From contig CAMZMU010000063.1 of NCBI GenBank assembly GCA_947311845.1, forward strand, positions 126,330,914-126,394,913: a DNA stretch of 64,000 bases, written 5' to 3'. Below the pieces are notes generated by a model. It saw only the letters and a list, made by a program, of their open reading frames with translations. It made no database searches and was not told the DNA's origin. The position numbers were made by a program, and so were the translations under genes. This stretch comes from Poa pratensis. Its lineage: Eukaryota; Streptophyta; Magnoliopsida; Poales; Poaceae. Shown piece after piece: positions 1 to 12,076 of the stretch; the first letter of the stretch is position 1, and every line of letters starts with the position of its first letter.

Positions 1-20
1 AATGGAGCTGACATGTACAA

Positions 21-49
21 GGTCGGCTCCATCTTATGTGGAGCCGACC
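21..49. repeat. 10-bp perfect hairpin at the window edge
   Basis: A perfect 10-bp inverted repeat (GGTCGGCTCC / GGAGCCGACC) with a 9-base loop. It probably belongs to the subterminal part of a transposon that continues off the left edge. The family is not identified. Confidence 0.6.
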
Positions 50-890
50 TAAGGGGCCAGATTTGAAAAAAGTTTTGCGGAGAGGCCAAAATTGAGATTA
101 GTTTCGCTTAGAGGCCATTTTTAGCAAAAAATACGAGCAAAATTAACTAGATAGTAATCTTGTCAGAGCAAAAAATACAAAATTTCTGCATGTTGCTATG
201 TGCTACTGAAAATTGAACACTTAGTAAGGACACTCAACAATCATCTCTACCATGCCTTTAATATTAATAATATCTTTTCCACTAACTGTTAACAATGTTT
301 TTTCTGCATGTTGTTTGAGTAAAAAAAAATCTGAGCAAAAAAGAGCACAATATCTGTGCATGTTACAATGTGCCACAGAAAATTCTAAACTTTATTAGGG
401 ACACTGAACTCTCATTATTACTAACGCTTTTAGCACAAAAAAAGGTATGTATCCCTACAAACATGTCAATTTTCAATACTAAAGTTGTTATACTCTGCTC
501 TACACAAAAAATGAGAAATTGTGACAAATTTTAGGGCTTCCATGTCCTATCGAATATCCCACACTTAATTGAGACACTGGAGAATCATCTCTTCCCCCTT
601 TTTCTTGGAGATGAAAGCCTTTTATCAATTATATTCATGCCTTTAGTAAAAACAAGAAAAAAGGTTCCCACTTATGTCTGTATGCCGGTTCAACATTCTG
701 TGACCGATGTTGGTATCAGAACAAAGAACATAAACTTTTCTCTTTCTCGAACAAGAACAAAGGAAAGAACTAAACACTAACAGTGCTGAATTAGGTCCGG
801 TAAAGTCCAAGCTCTCACTATAGATGTAGACCACGCTGCACTGCAGTCTTTTCAGGTGGCAATAGTGTCGCCATACACATATATATCAAC
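50..890. other. AT-rich intergenic DNA, no gene seen
   Basis: No coding pattern or transposon end is recognisable. Phrases such as 'tgctactgaaaattgaacactta' style motifs recur loosely near 200, 370 and 540, suggesting decayed repeat DNA. Confidence 0.4.
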
Positions 891-892
891 GA

Positions 893-1425
893 AAGAAATA
901 GCACGCTATTTCCCGGTTAATAGCACGATATAGCGTATTTGGAGAGGCTACGCTATATTTAGCCTAAAGTTGACGCTACGGCGCTATTTTCGTCTTATAC
1001 GCTCGAAACCACACTAAACGTGGTAACGTTATAGCTACGCTAACAAAAAGTCTGGAAATAACGTTAGGTGATGATGATGGCAGGCAATCTGGTGGTTCTT
1101 CTAGTTATTCTAAAGATGATGTCAATGATTCTGATTAAAGTTTAAAATATTTATCTTTTAGTTTATTACTTTTTCATGGTTTTAAGCCTCATATTTGTAT
1201 TCGTGCCATGGATTTGGCCTTGACATTTGAATATGGTTACTGGTTATGCATGTATTGTTTCTGGAAAAAAAATTAGTGCTGAAATCCTTAATATTTGGGT
1301 TATTTCTTACAACTTTTTTATCACGCTATTTTATATGTAACTTCGCTATATCACGCTATATCTTGTATAGCTTCTGGAGGAGGGTCACGCTATTTTTGAT
1401 AGCACGCTATTTTTTTCCTTGATAT
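893..1425. repeat. Unclassified repeat rich in CGCTATTT motifs, with a short coding relic
   Basis: Both ends carry variants of ATAGCACGCTATTT, and the near-palindromic core recurs several times near 900-1020 and 1320-1410. Inside, at about 1060-1138 (+), a short frame reads with acidic and serine-rich residues and then stops. This resembles the C-terminal tail of hAT-type transposase proteins, but the relic is too short to be sure. I treat it as a decayed DNA transposon or derived repeat. Confidence 0.35.
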
Positions 1426-1429
1426 ATAT

Positions 1430-4320
1430 TCGGCTTGTTTCATGCTGCATGCAATCACACAATTAATTATAGCCCTTGTGATCTCGACAGTGTGATGCAT
1501 ATATTCAACTGGTCAACTTTACATGTACAGTAACCTGAACAGGAGACGATCTCACACTGATACGTCTTTTGGAGGGGTGTTTTTGGACCACTTTACTACT
1601 GCGCTGGTCATGTCGGCACTCAGCACAAAGAGATTCCCAAATGTCAATCTTATGGCGACACTGCATGCACTTGCCCGATTTCCTAGCAATGTGCATTACT
1701 GTAAGTAGTACTCCTCGGAATATGCTTAATTTCATGTAAACTGTTCCTCGATCGATGGTATATATATGCATTTGGAGCATAGGAACCGTTCAATCAAGAT
1801 CGATAGTAAACTGTTCCTCGGGATATAATTTCATGCAAATACGAAAAATCGTCACCTCATCTTTATTTACAGTTTGCTGCAATTGATAGTCATGCTATAT
1901 GTATGTGTTCTTTCTACTCTGCATCCCAATCTTAACTAAATCCGCGAAAAGAGTTGCCAGAAACTATCCGCGAGACAGCTCGAAGATAGGGTGCTCCGAT
2001 CGAATCCGTAGCATTTAGCAGCTGAACAATATTTTGTTCTTAAAAAAAGGTGTCTATATGTAACATGCAATGGTGCCACCAACTAACCCTAGCTAGCTGG
2101 ATCTCCTCTCGATGAATGACGACACCGTGAACTCATAAACTGCAGGAGAGGGCTCCCTCGAATCATGCCAGCATACCTGGTTGTACACAACAAAGTTGCC
2201 ATAGCATCTTTCACGGCTAATATTGTAGAAGTTGGGCTATGGATTGTAGTTAGTCGCTATGAGACACTGACAACGTGGAGCTATTTTTGTACAACCGGCC
2301 TACGTTATTTTACTGGTATATTTTTAAATGTTGCGTGTGATCCACAAATTCATGTCTGGCAGTATTTTTGTCGTAAGTAAAGAGTGCACCGGACGATGCC
2401 GTCCCCATAGGTTATTTCATGCACAGTTGTCCAACATGTACATCCACTTGTATTATATGCGTAACATAGAACGCGACACCTAAAGCCGGGTATCGACACG
2501 AAAGTTGCATGAGGTAGTCCAGTCCGCATTGTACTATCATGGTTAACAAAAATCTGCGTTGTACTATCACTTTTAAAGCTCATTATATTATACTATATAA
2601 TTAGTTATATGAATTGTAGAAGTTACTGCCAATAATGTTGAACTACTCTTTGCGACCTAACTGTGAGTTATTGTTTACTTTGAACGAGTTATGTTGTACT
2701 ACCCTTACTTTTAAATGGTACCGTGAGATCCAAAATAACATATCTGACAACACCTTTATCATAAGAAAATTGCGAAGGGCACGATGGAGGTAATAGATGT
2801 AGAAGTTTTGTTCGTTAGACAAATATGAGGTATTATACTACCAATGCCTTTAGTTTCTTGTTCATATTTCACCACATAGTTGCGTATTTATAATTGTAGT
2901 TGTGAAGCTTTAGAAGTTGTGCGATACATTTAAGATTTTTCTCGAAATAAAGTGAGCTTCACCGATTTCACCATATATTCATATGATTAAACTTTGGATG
3001 GATGTATATTTGGTCTACCCTAAGTCTACCCACACGCACAAAAAAAAATCCTAAGAGTTATGTCCTAGTTCATATGATCCTACTTTACTCTTTGATAACA
3101 TGTCATGTCGCGTGTCAATGGCAAGTGGGATCAGGAACCACGCCCGCCAGTGTGCCCCCCCCCCCCTGTCACCGAGACAAAATGGAAAATTTTATTACAA
3201 GATAGAACTAAGATATAACATTTTATAGAAAGATCTCCAAAGAAAAATTATCCAGAAATAATTAGGTGAAGGTTTTCCTTGCCCATGATATGATCAATGT
3301 TATGTTGGCTAACTATGAACTAGAGTAGGCAAAGAGTAAAAAACGTACAAATAATAGCAACCATCCAAACAAGATCCAAAGTTTTGGTGGTAATCGATCA
3401 ATAACCACTAGGGCATGTAGATCAAACTTTGTAAAACACAAGGTAATCTTAGTTTTCTATCTGAGGTCGGAAGAAGAGCTTTATAGTTTGAAGTGTGAAC
3501 ATGATAGTGTCTCCTTTTCAAATCATCAAACTGGAATAGGAAAGTAGCTTACATAGTATATATTCTGTTCACATCCGAATTGATTTTCAAATGCATACCG
3601 TGGTTGCTTGGACATGCATTTCATTAAGCAAAATGACATTAGGAACTAAATCGTATTGACCCAGATAAAGATTATGAAAAGATATGTCGATTGGTCAAAC
3701 ATAATTTTATTATAAAAAGTGGAAGTTTTTGTCACTTCTCTTTGATCGACCAAACATCATTGTCAAAGCTTTTCACGTTGATTAGTAGTATATTTTTCAT
3801 ATATAAAATATTATGAGCAAACTTTGTCCAATTTTGAAAGAAGGTTTCTTGTTAATTTTTTTATAGATATAGAAAATGCAAGCTTGCTCATAAAATTACG
3901 TATGTATCGTATTATTACTTTAAAGGAAAGTTTTTTTTAGGGATCTTAAAAGAATGTTTATTGTCGCCCCAAATGATAATATGGGTGTGGATATTTTTTT
4001 GTGTGTCGGTTAGCAAACCGCGGTCGCTGTCGCACCCGAGGTGGGTGTTGCGTGTAGTGCGCGTGCTCGCGCGACGGCGGCGCGTGCCCACCACGCACAG
4101 ATGCGCCACGTCGGCCTCCCGTGCGCCACATACGCGGTCAGCTAGCAGTATTCTATCGAGGGAGAACGGTCGGAGTCGCATCGATCCTGTACGTAGACGA
4201 GCAGCAGTCACTGCCTTGCACGCCAAAGCTAGCTAGTCGCGCCGATCGAAAACCTGTCGATATTTTCTTCGGTGCACGTTGTGCCGTGCGCCTTCTTAAC
4301 CTCTTTAGCTAGCTACGAGT
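1430..4320. other. Intergenic DNA without a supportable gene
   Basis: AT-rich with short ORFs that show no family features. A run of 13 C residues lies near 3157-3169. A GC-rich patch at about 4020-4240 has overlapping frames on both strands but no recognisable protein. No RNA gene was seen. Confidence 0.4.
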
Positions 4321-4328
4321 AGCTGCTA

Positions 4329-4451
4329 CTCCATCTGTTCCAATTTAATTGACTTGCTATGCACCACATGTAGATGTATCTAGGCATGTAACATGTCTAG
4401 ATACATCCAAATGTAGTGCATAGCAAATCAATTAAATTGGAACGGAGGGAG
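4329..4451. mobile_element. Stowaway MITE, 123 bp, complete
   Basis: Terminal inverted repeats of the CTCCCTCYGTTCC type begin and end the element, flanked by TA on both sides (4327-4328 and 4452-4453). The two halves fold into a long hairpin around a palindrome near ACATGT. This is the standard Tc1/mariner-derived Stowaway structure of grasses. Confidence 0.93.
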
Positions 4452-4828
4452 TAAGTCTTTAGGCCCCGCTTGGTATCTCGTTTTTTTAGCTAAAACGATC
4501 GGTTAGAATTACAGGCGTGTCAACCTTCGGTAGAAAATACGAAGAAGCTCCGAAAAAACCTCCGCTCTGTAATTTGCAACCCCCATCCAAGCGAGCCCTT
4601 ACGGTTGTCAGCACCACCGGATTGACCGCCGGCGACGACGGAGAACTTCCATGGACGGCGGCGATATATACCGTGTTAGTATATTTATCTACCACGTCAG
4701 CAAAAAACAAGGAATCCTAGAATCGAAAGGAGACCTTCTAATCTTACTTCTTTTTATTTCTACATTTTCATGATTGGGTTTTACGTACTAGCTAGGACTG
4801 GAGTTGATTGGTGAATCAACCACATACT

Positions 4829-5072
4829 CCCTCATGTTCACAATTGTGAATCCTGTTTCCTGTGTTTTAGGTTTAGCTAAAATCAAACTTCATAAATTTG
4901 ACCAAATATATAGGAAAATACCATCACATAAATATAAATTAATATTATGAGAATCATATTAAAATGGATTTTTACATTATATTCATTTGATCATAGATGT
5001 TGATATTTTTCCGTATATATATACCTGGTCAGACTTTTAAAACTTTGTCATTGAAAAACCCAGAACACAGGG
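4829..5072. mobile_element. Stowaway-like MITE, right end missing
   Basis: A TA-CTCCCTC left terminus is followed by the AT-rich body typical of Stowaway ('tttgaccaaat' and 'gttgatattttt' blocks). An inner inverted match (CCTGTGTT near 4859 and AACACAGG near 5064) marks the right half. The terminal CTCCCTC of the right end is absent, so the copy is truncated or decayed. Confidence 0.6.
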
Positions 5073-5977
5073 TAAGTAAAAAGTTTGTGGAGAACAAAGG
5101 TGTGATGATTCAGCTTATTCTAATACACGTTTACAGTATCGAACAAAACTCGATAGGGGTGCGTCCATTGTTTGTTGTCGAGTCGTACTGCCTAGCTTGT
5201 GCATCTTGGCTAGCAGTAGCACAATTCCACTCGGCAGTTGGCGCTTAGAAAGTTGACTCTGGCCGGCACAGGCAGATATGGCTTGAGCATCTTGCACCGT
5301 CAAAGCAAACTGTATGCACACGGCAAGAATATCCAGCAGAAACGTACGTAGTATAGCTAGCATATTATATATTGACTCATGTGATATATGAATAACTAAC
5401 AAACTAAATTTGGTATTTTCTTTGGACCGAGGCAGCGGGAATATATGGATCTCGGTATCGTTAGCTCGCCGGTTGAACCTGTTATGCTGTTTTTCTCGAT
5501 CTGCCTTCAGTCCATAATGTGTCTTTCAAAGTCATGACATGTTTGTACGATTAATTATTACATCAGGCTAATTAGTCGCCTAAGTTTTTTTAAACATGAC
5601 TTAGGGTTTAGACTGGCCTCCAAGCATTTGTTCCGAAGAAATTAGACATGTACACACCCGAGAGTGGGCGGGCACTCGAACTCGAGATTGGGCGCATGTC
5701 TTGGTGCACAATCGCCCGAGATTTTCTCTAAGTCGAAATCCTAAAAGGTTCAACGTCTCTATATGGAGATTCATGAAGAGTGATATATTAGAAAAACTAG
5801 CATGCTTTTTTTTTTTGCATTTTTTAGGCAATGGGAACTTCCCGCTTTCATGTCGGTTGAAATCGATGAGCTGTTTTGTTGATTACCATTATGTTTGTTC
5901 CGCTCTCAAAAGCAAGTGGAGCGGTTCTCGTATGCAAACGGAAAAATGACTCCACCCGTATGCACCTTGAGATTAAG
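5073..5977. other. Intergenic DNA, nothing recognised
   Basis: Short ORFs only, with no conserved protein or transposon ends. Confidence 0.4.
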
Positions 5978-5979
5978 TA

Positions 5980-6127
5980 CACCCTCCGTTCAGTAACTAG
6001 ACTTTTTTTTATCTATTTCAACATTTCTACATACATATTAAAATGAGTAAATATACGTACCAAAATACGTCTAGATACACATGAATCAAGAAAAAACTAA
6101 AAGGTCTTACATTAGGGAAGGAGGGAG
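5980..6127. mobile_element. Stowaway MITE, 148 bp
   Basis: The left end CACCCTCCGTTC and right end GGAAGGAGGGAG form the inverted repeats. TA dinucleotides flank the element (5978-5979 and 6128-6129). It lies about 0.9 kb upstream of the nicotianamine synthase start codon. Confidence 0.88.
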
Positions 6128-6814
6128 TACATAAGATCATCGTATATCTTGCTATGTTATCACGTTCATACATATCCATGCTCCTTTCCATAACGTGCCT
6201 TTCAAATATATAGCATGTTTGCACTATAACTACCAAGTAGGATTTTGCTTAATCTAATTAGTCATCCAGGATTTTCTTATGTCGTCTCTATCGAGGTTCA
6301 TGTAGGAGTTAGGGGTTGGATCACACAGCTAGCATCATCGTTTGGACAGAAGGCTCGAGCGGAGCCCGTCTTTAAATTAATAAAGCCATCATCGACAGAG
6401 TACAACAACATAACAAGAGGTAAAAGAACTAGCATCATCGTTTTAGATAGACCCATTGCACTTGCACGAGTATGCATTTTGTCGCATCTCACTCCTATTT
6501 TGAATTACCTCAAGATGCATAAATTACGGCGCAGGACTTTGCTGTCGTGCCTACTAGAAGGTGAAGCTGATACGGTAATATTTGGATAGATGCTTGGTGC
6601 CTCTTTTTAACGTTGGATACTCGTACCAATTAAGCTAGGTACAAATGATCGGTCGTATCATTGACACTTGTGTGGTCGGTCAGACCAGATAGAAAACGAC
6701 GCCATCTATAGCTAACACAATAACCGGTACACAGCCGTTACCGGCAAAACCAACGGTTCTAGACGAACCAGTCGTGGGGCCCACCATCGCTCATCAGTCT
6801 AGCAGCACGCGCCC

Positions 6815-6829
6815 CAAGTCACTGGCATG
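6815..6829. promoter_or_regulatory. Possible iron-deficiency cis-element matches
   Basis: CAAGTCA (6815-6821) fits the degenerate IDEF2 core, and GCATG (6825-6829) is the reverse complement of the CATGC core bound by IDEF1. The two sit next to each other about 45 bp upstream of the TATA box. Both motifs are short and common, so this is suggestive only. Confidence 0.3.
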
Positions 6830-6869
6830 TGGGCCCTCCACACTCTCGCGCCTCATCAGCTTGCCAGCC

Positions 6870-6877
6870 TATATATA
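6870..6877 (+). promoter_or_regulatory. TATA box of the nicotianamine synthase gene
   Basis: TATATATA lies about 155 bp upstream of the ATG. This would place transcription start near 6900 and give a 5' leader of roughly 130 bases. The leader is rich in AGC/GCTAGC words. Confidence 0.75.
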
Positions 6878-7030
6878 CACCCATCGCTTACTTCCACAGC
6901 ATCAGCTCGTGCGCCTCACCTTCATCACTCGCTCCCTCAGCTAACAAGTAGCTTGTGCATCTCGGGCTCGGGGAAGCAAGCAAGCCAGCTAGCTTAGCAG
7001 AGCGAGGATCGACTAGCTGATCAATTTAAC

Positions 7031-8047
7031 ATGGGCATGGAGGCCTGCAACAAGGTGATGGACGAGGAGGCCCTGGTGCAGAAGATCACCGGGCTGGCCG
7101 CGGCCATCGGCGAGCTTAAGTCGCTGAGCCCCTCGCCGGAGGTGAACGCGCTCTTCACGGAGCTTGTGGTGGCGTGCATCCCGCCCAGCACCGTCGACGT
7201 GGACTTGCTGGGCCCGGAGGCGCAGGACATGCGCGCACGGCTGATCCGCCTCTGCGCCGACGCCGAGGGCCACCTGGAGGCTTACTACTCCGACCTCCTC
7301 GCCGCGCACGACAACCCGCTCGACCACCTCGCCGTCTTCCCCTACTTCAACAACTACATCATGCTGAGCCAGCTCGAGCACGGCCTCCTCGCCCGCCACA
7401 TCCCCGGCCCGCCCCCGTCCCGCGTCGCCTTCCTTGGCTCCGGCCCGCTCCCGCTCAGCTCTCTGGTTCTCGCGGCGCGCCACCTCCCCGCCGCGTCCTT
7501 CGACAACTACGACATCTCCGGGGACGCCAACGAGCGCGCCAGGCGGCTGGTGCGCGCCGACGCCGACGCAGGCGCGCGCATGGCGTTCGTCACCGCGGAC
7601 GTGGCCGACGTGACGACGGAGCTCGCGGGATACGACGTGGTGTTCCTCGCGGCGCTGGTGGGCATGGCCGCCGAGGAGAAGGCGGCGCTGGTGGCGCACC
7701 TCGGGAGGCACATGGCCCCCGGCGCGGCGCTCGTGGTGCGGAGCGCGCACGGGGCGCGCGGGTTCCTGTACCCGGTGGTGGACCCCGAGGAGATCCGGCG
7801 AGGTGGGTTCGAGGTCCTCACCGTGCACCACCCGCAGGACGAGGTGATCAACTCCGTCATCATCGCGCGCAAGGAGGCGGCGCCGCCCGCCGTTGCCGCC
7901 GATGCCGACGCGCCGGCGAACAACGGCAGCTTGCAGGCGCAGTGCGCGGTGGCCGTGAGCCGGCCGTGCCTTGGCTGCACCTGCGAGATGGAGGCCAGGG
8001 CGCACCAGAAGATGAAGGAGATGGCCATGGAGGAGATGGAGGCGTAG
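7031..8047 (+). CDS. NAS: Nicotianamine synthase, intact single exon
   Basis: The 338-residue protein joins aminocarboxypropyl groups from three S-adenosylmethionine molecules to make nicotianamine. In grasses nicotianamine chelates iron and zinc for transport and is the precursor of mugineic-acid phytosiderophores. The family is recognised across the whole length: an N-terminal helical part (about 1-120), a tyrosine-type sorting motif YSDL at 86-89, a Rossmann-like SAM-binding loop GSGPLP at 136-141, the FDNYDISG stretch at 157-164, and EVINSVIIARK at 271-281. The tail is Ala/Pro-rich followed by a Cys cluster CLGCTC (313-318) and a Met/Glu-rich end. Length and absence of introns fit the cereal family (about 325-340 residues). 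The ATG is the first in the leader. A second ATG two codons later is possible. Codon use is strongly GC-rich, unlike the surrounding repeats. Which NAS paralogue this is cannot be told from the window. Confidence 0.96.
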   Translation: MGMEACNKVMDEEALVQKITGLAAAIGELKSLSPSPEVNALFTELVVACIPPSTVDVDLLGPEAQDMRARLIRLCADAEGHLEAYYSDLLAAHDNPLDHLAVFPYFNNYIMLSQLEHGLLARHIPGPPPSRVAFLGSGPLPLSSLVLAARHLPAASFDNYDISGDANERARRLVRADADAGARMAFVTADVADVTTELAGYDVVFLAALVGMAAEEKAALVAHLGRHMAPGAALVVRSAHGARGFLYPVVDPEEIRRGGFEVLTVHHPQDEVINSVIIARKEAAPPAVAADADAPANNGSLQAQCAVAVSRPCLGCTCEMEARAHQKMKEMAMEEMEA

Positions 8048-8152
8048 GCCGCATGTCGATGGCCACGTATAGCCGCACGGTGATTTTTATCGATCGATTG
8101 ATACATGCATGGTAATAATTCGGGTGTCTTCATGCATGGACGTGGCTACTTA
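8048..8152 (+). other. Residual 3' flank of the nicotianamine synthase gene before the Helitron
   Basis: Only 105 bases of native downstream sequence separate the stop codon from the Helitron. No clear AATAAA signal is present here ('taataatt' near 8113 is the nearest AT-rich word). The mRNA end may therefore lie inside the Helitron or beyond it. Confidence 0.6.
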
Positions 8153-10136
8153 TCTCTACTATATAATACGGCTTGAGGAGGTGTTGGTACGTCTTTTTCA
8201 TTTTCCGGTTTTGCCCCTTAGTTCTACACTGATCTAAGAAAAAATTACGCCCTCGCCACCGCCAAGTTAAACATAACTGTTCGGAGACGGTGGAAATAGA
8301 AAATCCCCACGCTAGCATCGTCTCCATTGACGGTGGCCTTCTTGTCTCGTTCATCGCCACCGTCGCTACCTGTGAGCCATCTCTAGCCCGCCGTACGAGC
8401 TCCTCCTGAGCCGGCTTCTCTAGCTCCACCTGACCTAGATACGAAACACATCCTCCCAAGCACCCAGGTCTTCGTCCTCCTCAAGCCCGGTTGCCATCCG
8501 CTGACCTCCTCCATCGGCAGTTTCTCAGATTGATTCGTGGCAATTTCTCAGATTGATTCGGGAGGTAAAAAACGAGTGCACGTACCACCGCCGCGGCCCT
8601 CTAGGCCGAGGTATCTTCGTCCAGCTCAGCCCGCTGCCAGGAGCTCCCATCCCCTTGACGCGTCCCACCGAGAAGTCTACCGCGCGGGCAACGGAGGTCC
8701 ACGCAAGGGTCGAGACGAGCTTCTCGAGGCCAGGGAGCCGCCGCGCAGGGGACGACGGCCAGTCCCACACTTCGACGGTGCCGTCAGCCACAGCACGCTG
8801 TGTCACCTCGTAGCGGAGAAGCAGCCACGAGCACACTGGCCGCCCCTTGCGGTGTTCGCGCCGTTACCGCTCCCCGTGCTTGGTGCCTCCAAGCTGCGCT
8901 GGTGGCGGCTATCCTCTGCTGCTTCGGGCTCTGAACTCCGACCTACGTCTCCGTGAACTCCACTGCTGGATCCCGTGCGATTTGTTCTTGCTGCGAGCCC
9001 ACTGAACTGTTGTGCACTTGTGCACATAAACAAACGATGCAGGGATGGGAAGAGGGCAGCATATGCGATGGTGCCATGGTGGTGAGAGGATAAGATAAAA
9101 AAATTGTGTGATAGAGAAACGAACCAGCTCATTTTCTGATGGCCATCAGAAAATAATCCAGTGGACCATTGTTGTCTTGATGTTTGGAAATCTGTCTAGA
9201 ATAAGCTCCGGTTGCATTTTAGCTGAAAATAGATACACTGCTTTAACAACACAAGACTGAACGATTTTTTCTTGCCAACTGGTTATAATTAATATGAATC
9301 CAGCAGAAGTGTTAGCATGTTTGTCAGCAATAGGCAGACCAGGTTTCAAGGCCAACTTGAACTCCAGTCAGTGAATTTACATCACAATCTCTAAGAAGTC
9401 GAGCACGGTTGCAGGCACAAGAGGTCAAGTGTCTAGATGCCTCATGCAATGAAAATAGAGATCCATATATGTACATAAGGTATTCACGACATGTTGAAAA
9501 ATTCCTTGCGGGAATCATAGTTCAAAGGAAATTATGGCTGGGGATTAGTCGTTCTCTGTGCATGGGCCTTGTACATCTAAGTACCTCACGGTAGCGAAAA
9601 ATACCTAATTCCACAAAATCTCAGTTTTCTCTCGAAAAATTTCATCACCGGAAGAAAATAGTATTGATATTGACCTTTTTTGTCTATCTATGAAAGATGG
9701 CGCGACCAAGAAAAATTTACTCTTGTATATGATCTTTTGATCAGCAAAATTCGTATTTACTTTCATTGCGTTGAATTGTTTTAAACTTCACCGTCGCAGA
9801 ATAATGATCATCTATAGCAACGCACATGTTGTTTGCTATGTTGTAGCGACAGGTTTGTGGCTCGTGGATAACAAATATACATTTTCTACTAAAAAATCAA
9901 CTGAATCTAGAGTTTAAATGTTTATTTTTAATATGTCTAATAATTTTACACTGAAATATTGAAACAAAACACGAGTTAGCTTTCCGTACAAGTAACATTT
10001 AATTATTCAAAGTAATACTTTAACATTTATAAAAATATGTGCATCATTTTTTAAAAGTTTGTGTATTTTATATTTACATGTGCGGTATAAGTGACAATAC
10101 AAAATAGGCCGTGGCAACGCACGGGCATTCAACTAG
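8153..10136 (+). mobile_element. Non-autonomous Helitron, 1,984 bp
   Basis: The 5' end reads TCTCTACTATATAATA and the 3' end reads CTAG, preceded by a 5-bp GC hairpin (10109-10113 with 10120-10124) eight bases upstream. The element sits exactly between A (8152) and T (10137), as Helitrons do, and has no target-site duplication. No RepHel protein is encoded. About 8530-8990 is GC-rich (unlike the AT-rich remainder) with long frames on both strands, consistent with a captured host gene fragment that I cannot identify. The 3' half is AT-rich. Confidence 0.85.
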
Positions 10137-10870
10137 TTTACCATAATTAATCCTTGTCTACCTGGTTGGATTTTTACTCCACTGTTATTTGTACTACCGT
10201 GTTTTAATTATCTGACAGCTGCAGCCTCCGGGTTTACTTAACATAGAGGTGGAGGATATGTATTGTGCTGAGAAGATCGAGTCGATTTGCTGTAATAAGT
10301 GATTTTGACACTGTATAACTGAAGTGATCATCACTCAAAAGTGTAACCTATGCTTGCTTAATTGATTTTCTCGTCTTAACAAGTCTCTCAACTCTGTTAG
10401 TTCCATGTTTCTGGTTTTCTTTTGCCTTGATTTGTGGCCTACGCCCTGCAAGCTGCTAGATCGATACCAATCAGAGCGAACACTTGTGGATTTTGTCAGC
10501 AAAGTGCAAGCTCAGACGGTCAACTGAAACATACTGTAGCTTCTAAGTGTGGTAGCAGCAGGTTGCCAAATGATTGGAGTGCAACATTTTTCTGTGGTGC
10601 CAAAACGACTGGGGCGCTGCTCGAAATGTGTGCCTGCCACTCCAACGGATGGAGTTGTTTTTTTTTTTTTTTCCTTTTTCAGTTTTTGTTTAGGAAGTTA
10701 GGATGGAATTCGGTTATTGTTCTTAGGCCGGATGGAATTTGCTAGGACTTGTGTGATCTACCAGACTACAGGAGGTCCAGGCTATCATCCAGTTTTTTGC
10801 GCGGAGAAAGGCCACTCTTGGGCCATTAAATCCTTGTTTGCATCACCAGATTTGTGAGGACCTCATTTTT
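10137..10870. other. Intergenic DNA, original flank beyond the Helitron
   Basis: This is where native sequence downstream of the nicotianamine synthase gene resumes. No further gene is evident; a T-run lies near 10656-10671. Confidence 0.4.
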
Positions 10871-10871
10871 A

Positions 10872-11790
10872 CACTGCATTTAGCGCCAGCAACACTCCCC
10901 GCCGCCTGAATGACAAATTAATGGGCCACATTTCGCCTCCCATTAATAGGTGTTTTTTTTGCATTTTCTTCTTTTAATCTAAGAAAAGTAATGAATTTCT
11001 ATCTATTTTTAAAATTAGTGTAATCATTCGAAAATATATATTTCAAACTTATGAATATTTCTGTGAATTCTGAGAACACTTCTTTTAAACAGGTGAACAT
11101 ATTTTTACATATCGATCTTACTTCTGAATCACACAAAAATATACTTTTGAACCTGGAGAGCAATTTCGAACCGTCGACATTATTTGAATCTTTGAACATA
11201 TTTTTGAACCACGTGAACATATTTTGCAACCAGGGGACCATTTTTTGAATCCATGAATATATATTTTTGAATCTCATGAACATTTTTTAACCTCGTGAAT
11301 ACTTTTTAGAATACATGAGCATCAGTTTTTCAGAACCAAGAATATGTTTCAAACCCCATGCTACTTTATTCAATCAACGAACATATTGTTTAACCATTAA
11401 CATTATTTAAGCCTGCATAAATTTTTTTGAATTTGTGAACCTATTTTTTACTCCATGAACATTTTTTCAAACTTCGTGAACAAATTATAACTATGAAATG
11501 AATTTTTTTCACGCCCTTGAACGTATTCTTTTGAACACACGGACAATTTTTTGAACCTTGTGAACATTTATATGAATCCGTGAACCTCTTATTTAAATTA
11601 ATAAATATTTATCAAACTGTGTGAACAACTTTTAATATGCTAGAATTGTAAAAAAGAAAAGAAAAAGATACACAGAAACAAAGAAAAAAAAAGAAAGATA
11701 AAATGAAAAAAGGAAGAAAGAAAAGGGAAAAAGAAACCTCACCAAATGGGCCAGCCCATTATCGGGCGTCCGGCAGGCGGCGCTAAAGCC
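10872..11790. mobile_element. Probable Mutator-like non-autonomous element with degenerate internal repeats
   Basis: The left side holds TTTAGCGCC followed by CCGCCGCCTG and AATGGGCCAC. The right side shows the same words inverted (CCCATTATCGGG, GGCGGCGCTAAA), suggesting inverted termini. The interior (about 11040-11640) is a degenerate repeat of a roughly 20-30-bp unit around TGAACATTTTTTGAA. The exact ends and TSD could not be fixed. Confidence 0.45.
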
Positions 11791-12076
11791 ATCTCTGTTT
11801 TTGACATTTCGTAGAGGCACTGTATAATAGTCTGGAATGTTTTTTCATGTCCCATTATCCGTTCTGCGAACCGGCGTATAGTAAAAAAAATCAAAGTCTA
11901 TGTGGTTCCCATGTGGTTTCTTTTCAACTCCATTTACCGGATGAATTTTTTTCATGTCGAATGATTTATACGATGAATGAGGTAAACTAATTATCTGAAG
12001 ATATAAGATTGATGGAAAGTATGAAATAGTCTGGTTCAAAAAATTACATCATAGAAAAAAGATACAAGTCACTACG

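Noticed and set aside
7013..8133. Long minus-strand and third-frame ORFs over the nicotianamine synthase gene (up to 330 codons)
   Set aside because: They are frame shadows of a very GC-rich coding sequence; only the plus frame 7031-8047 shows a protein family.
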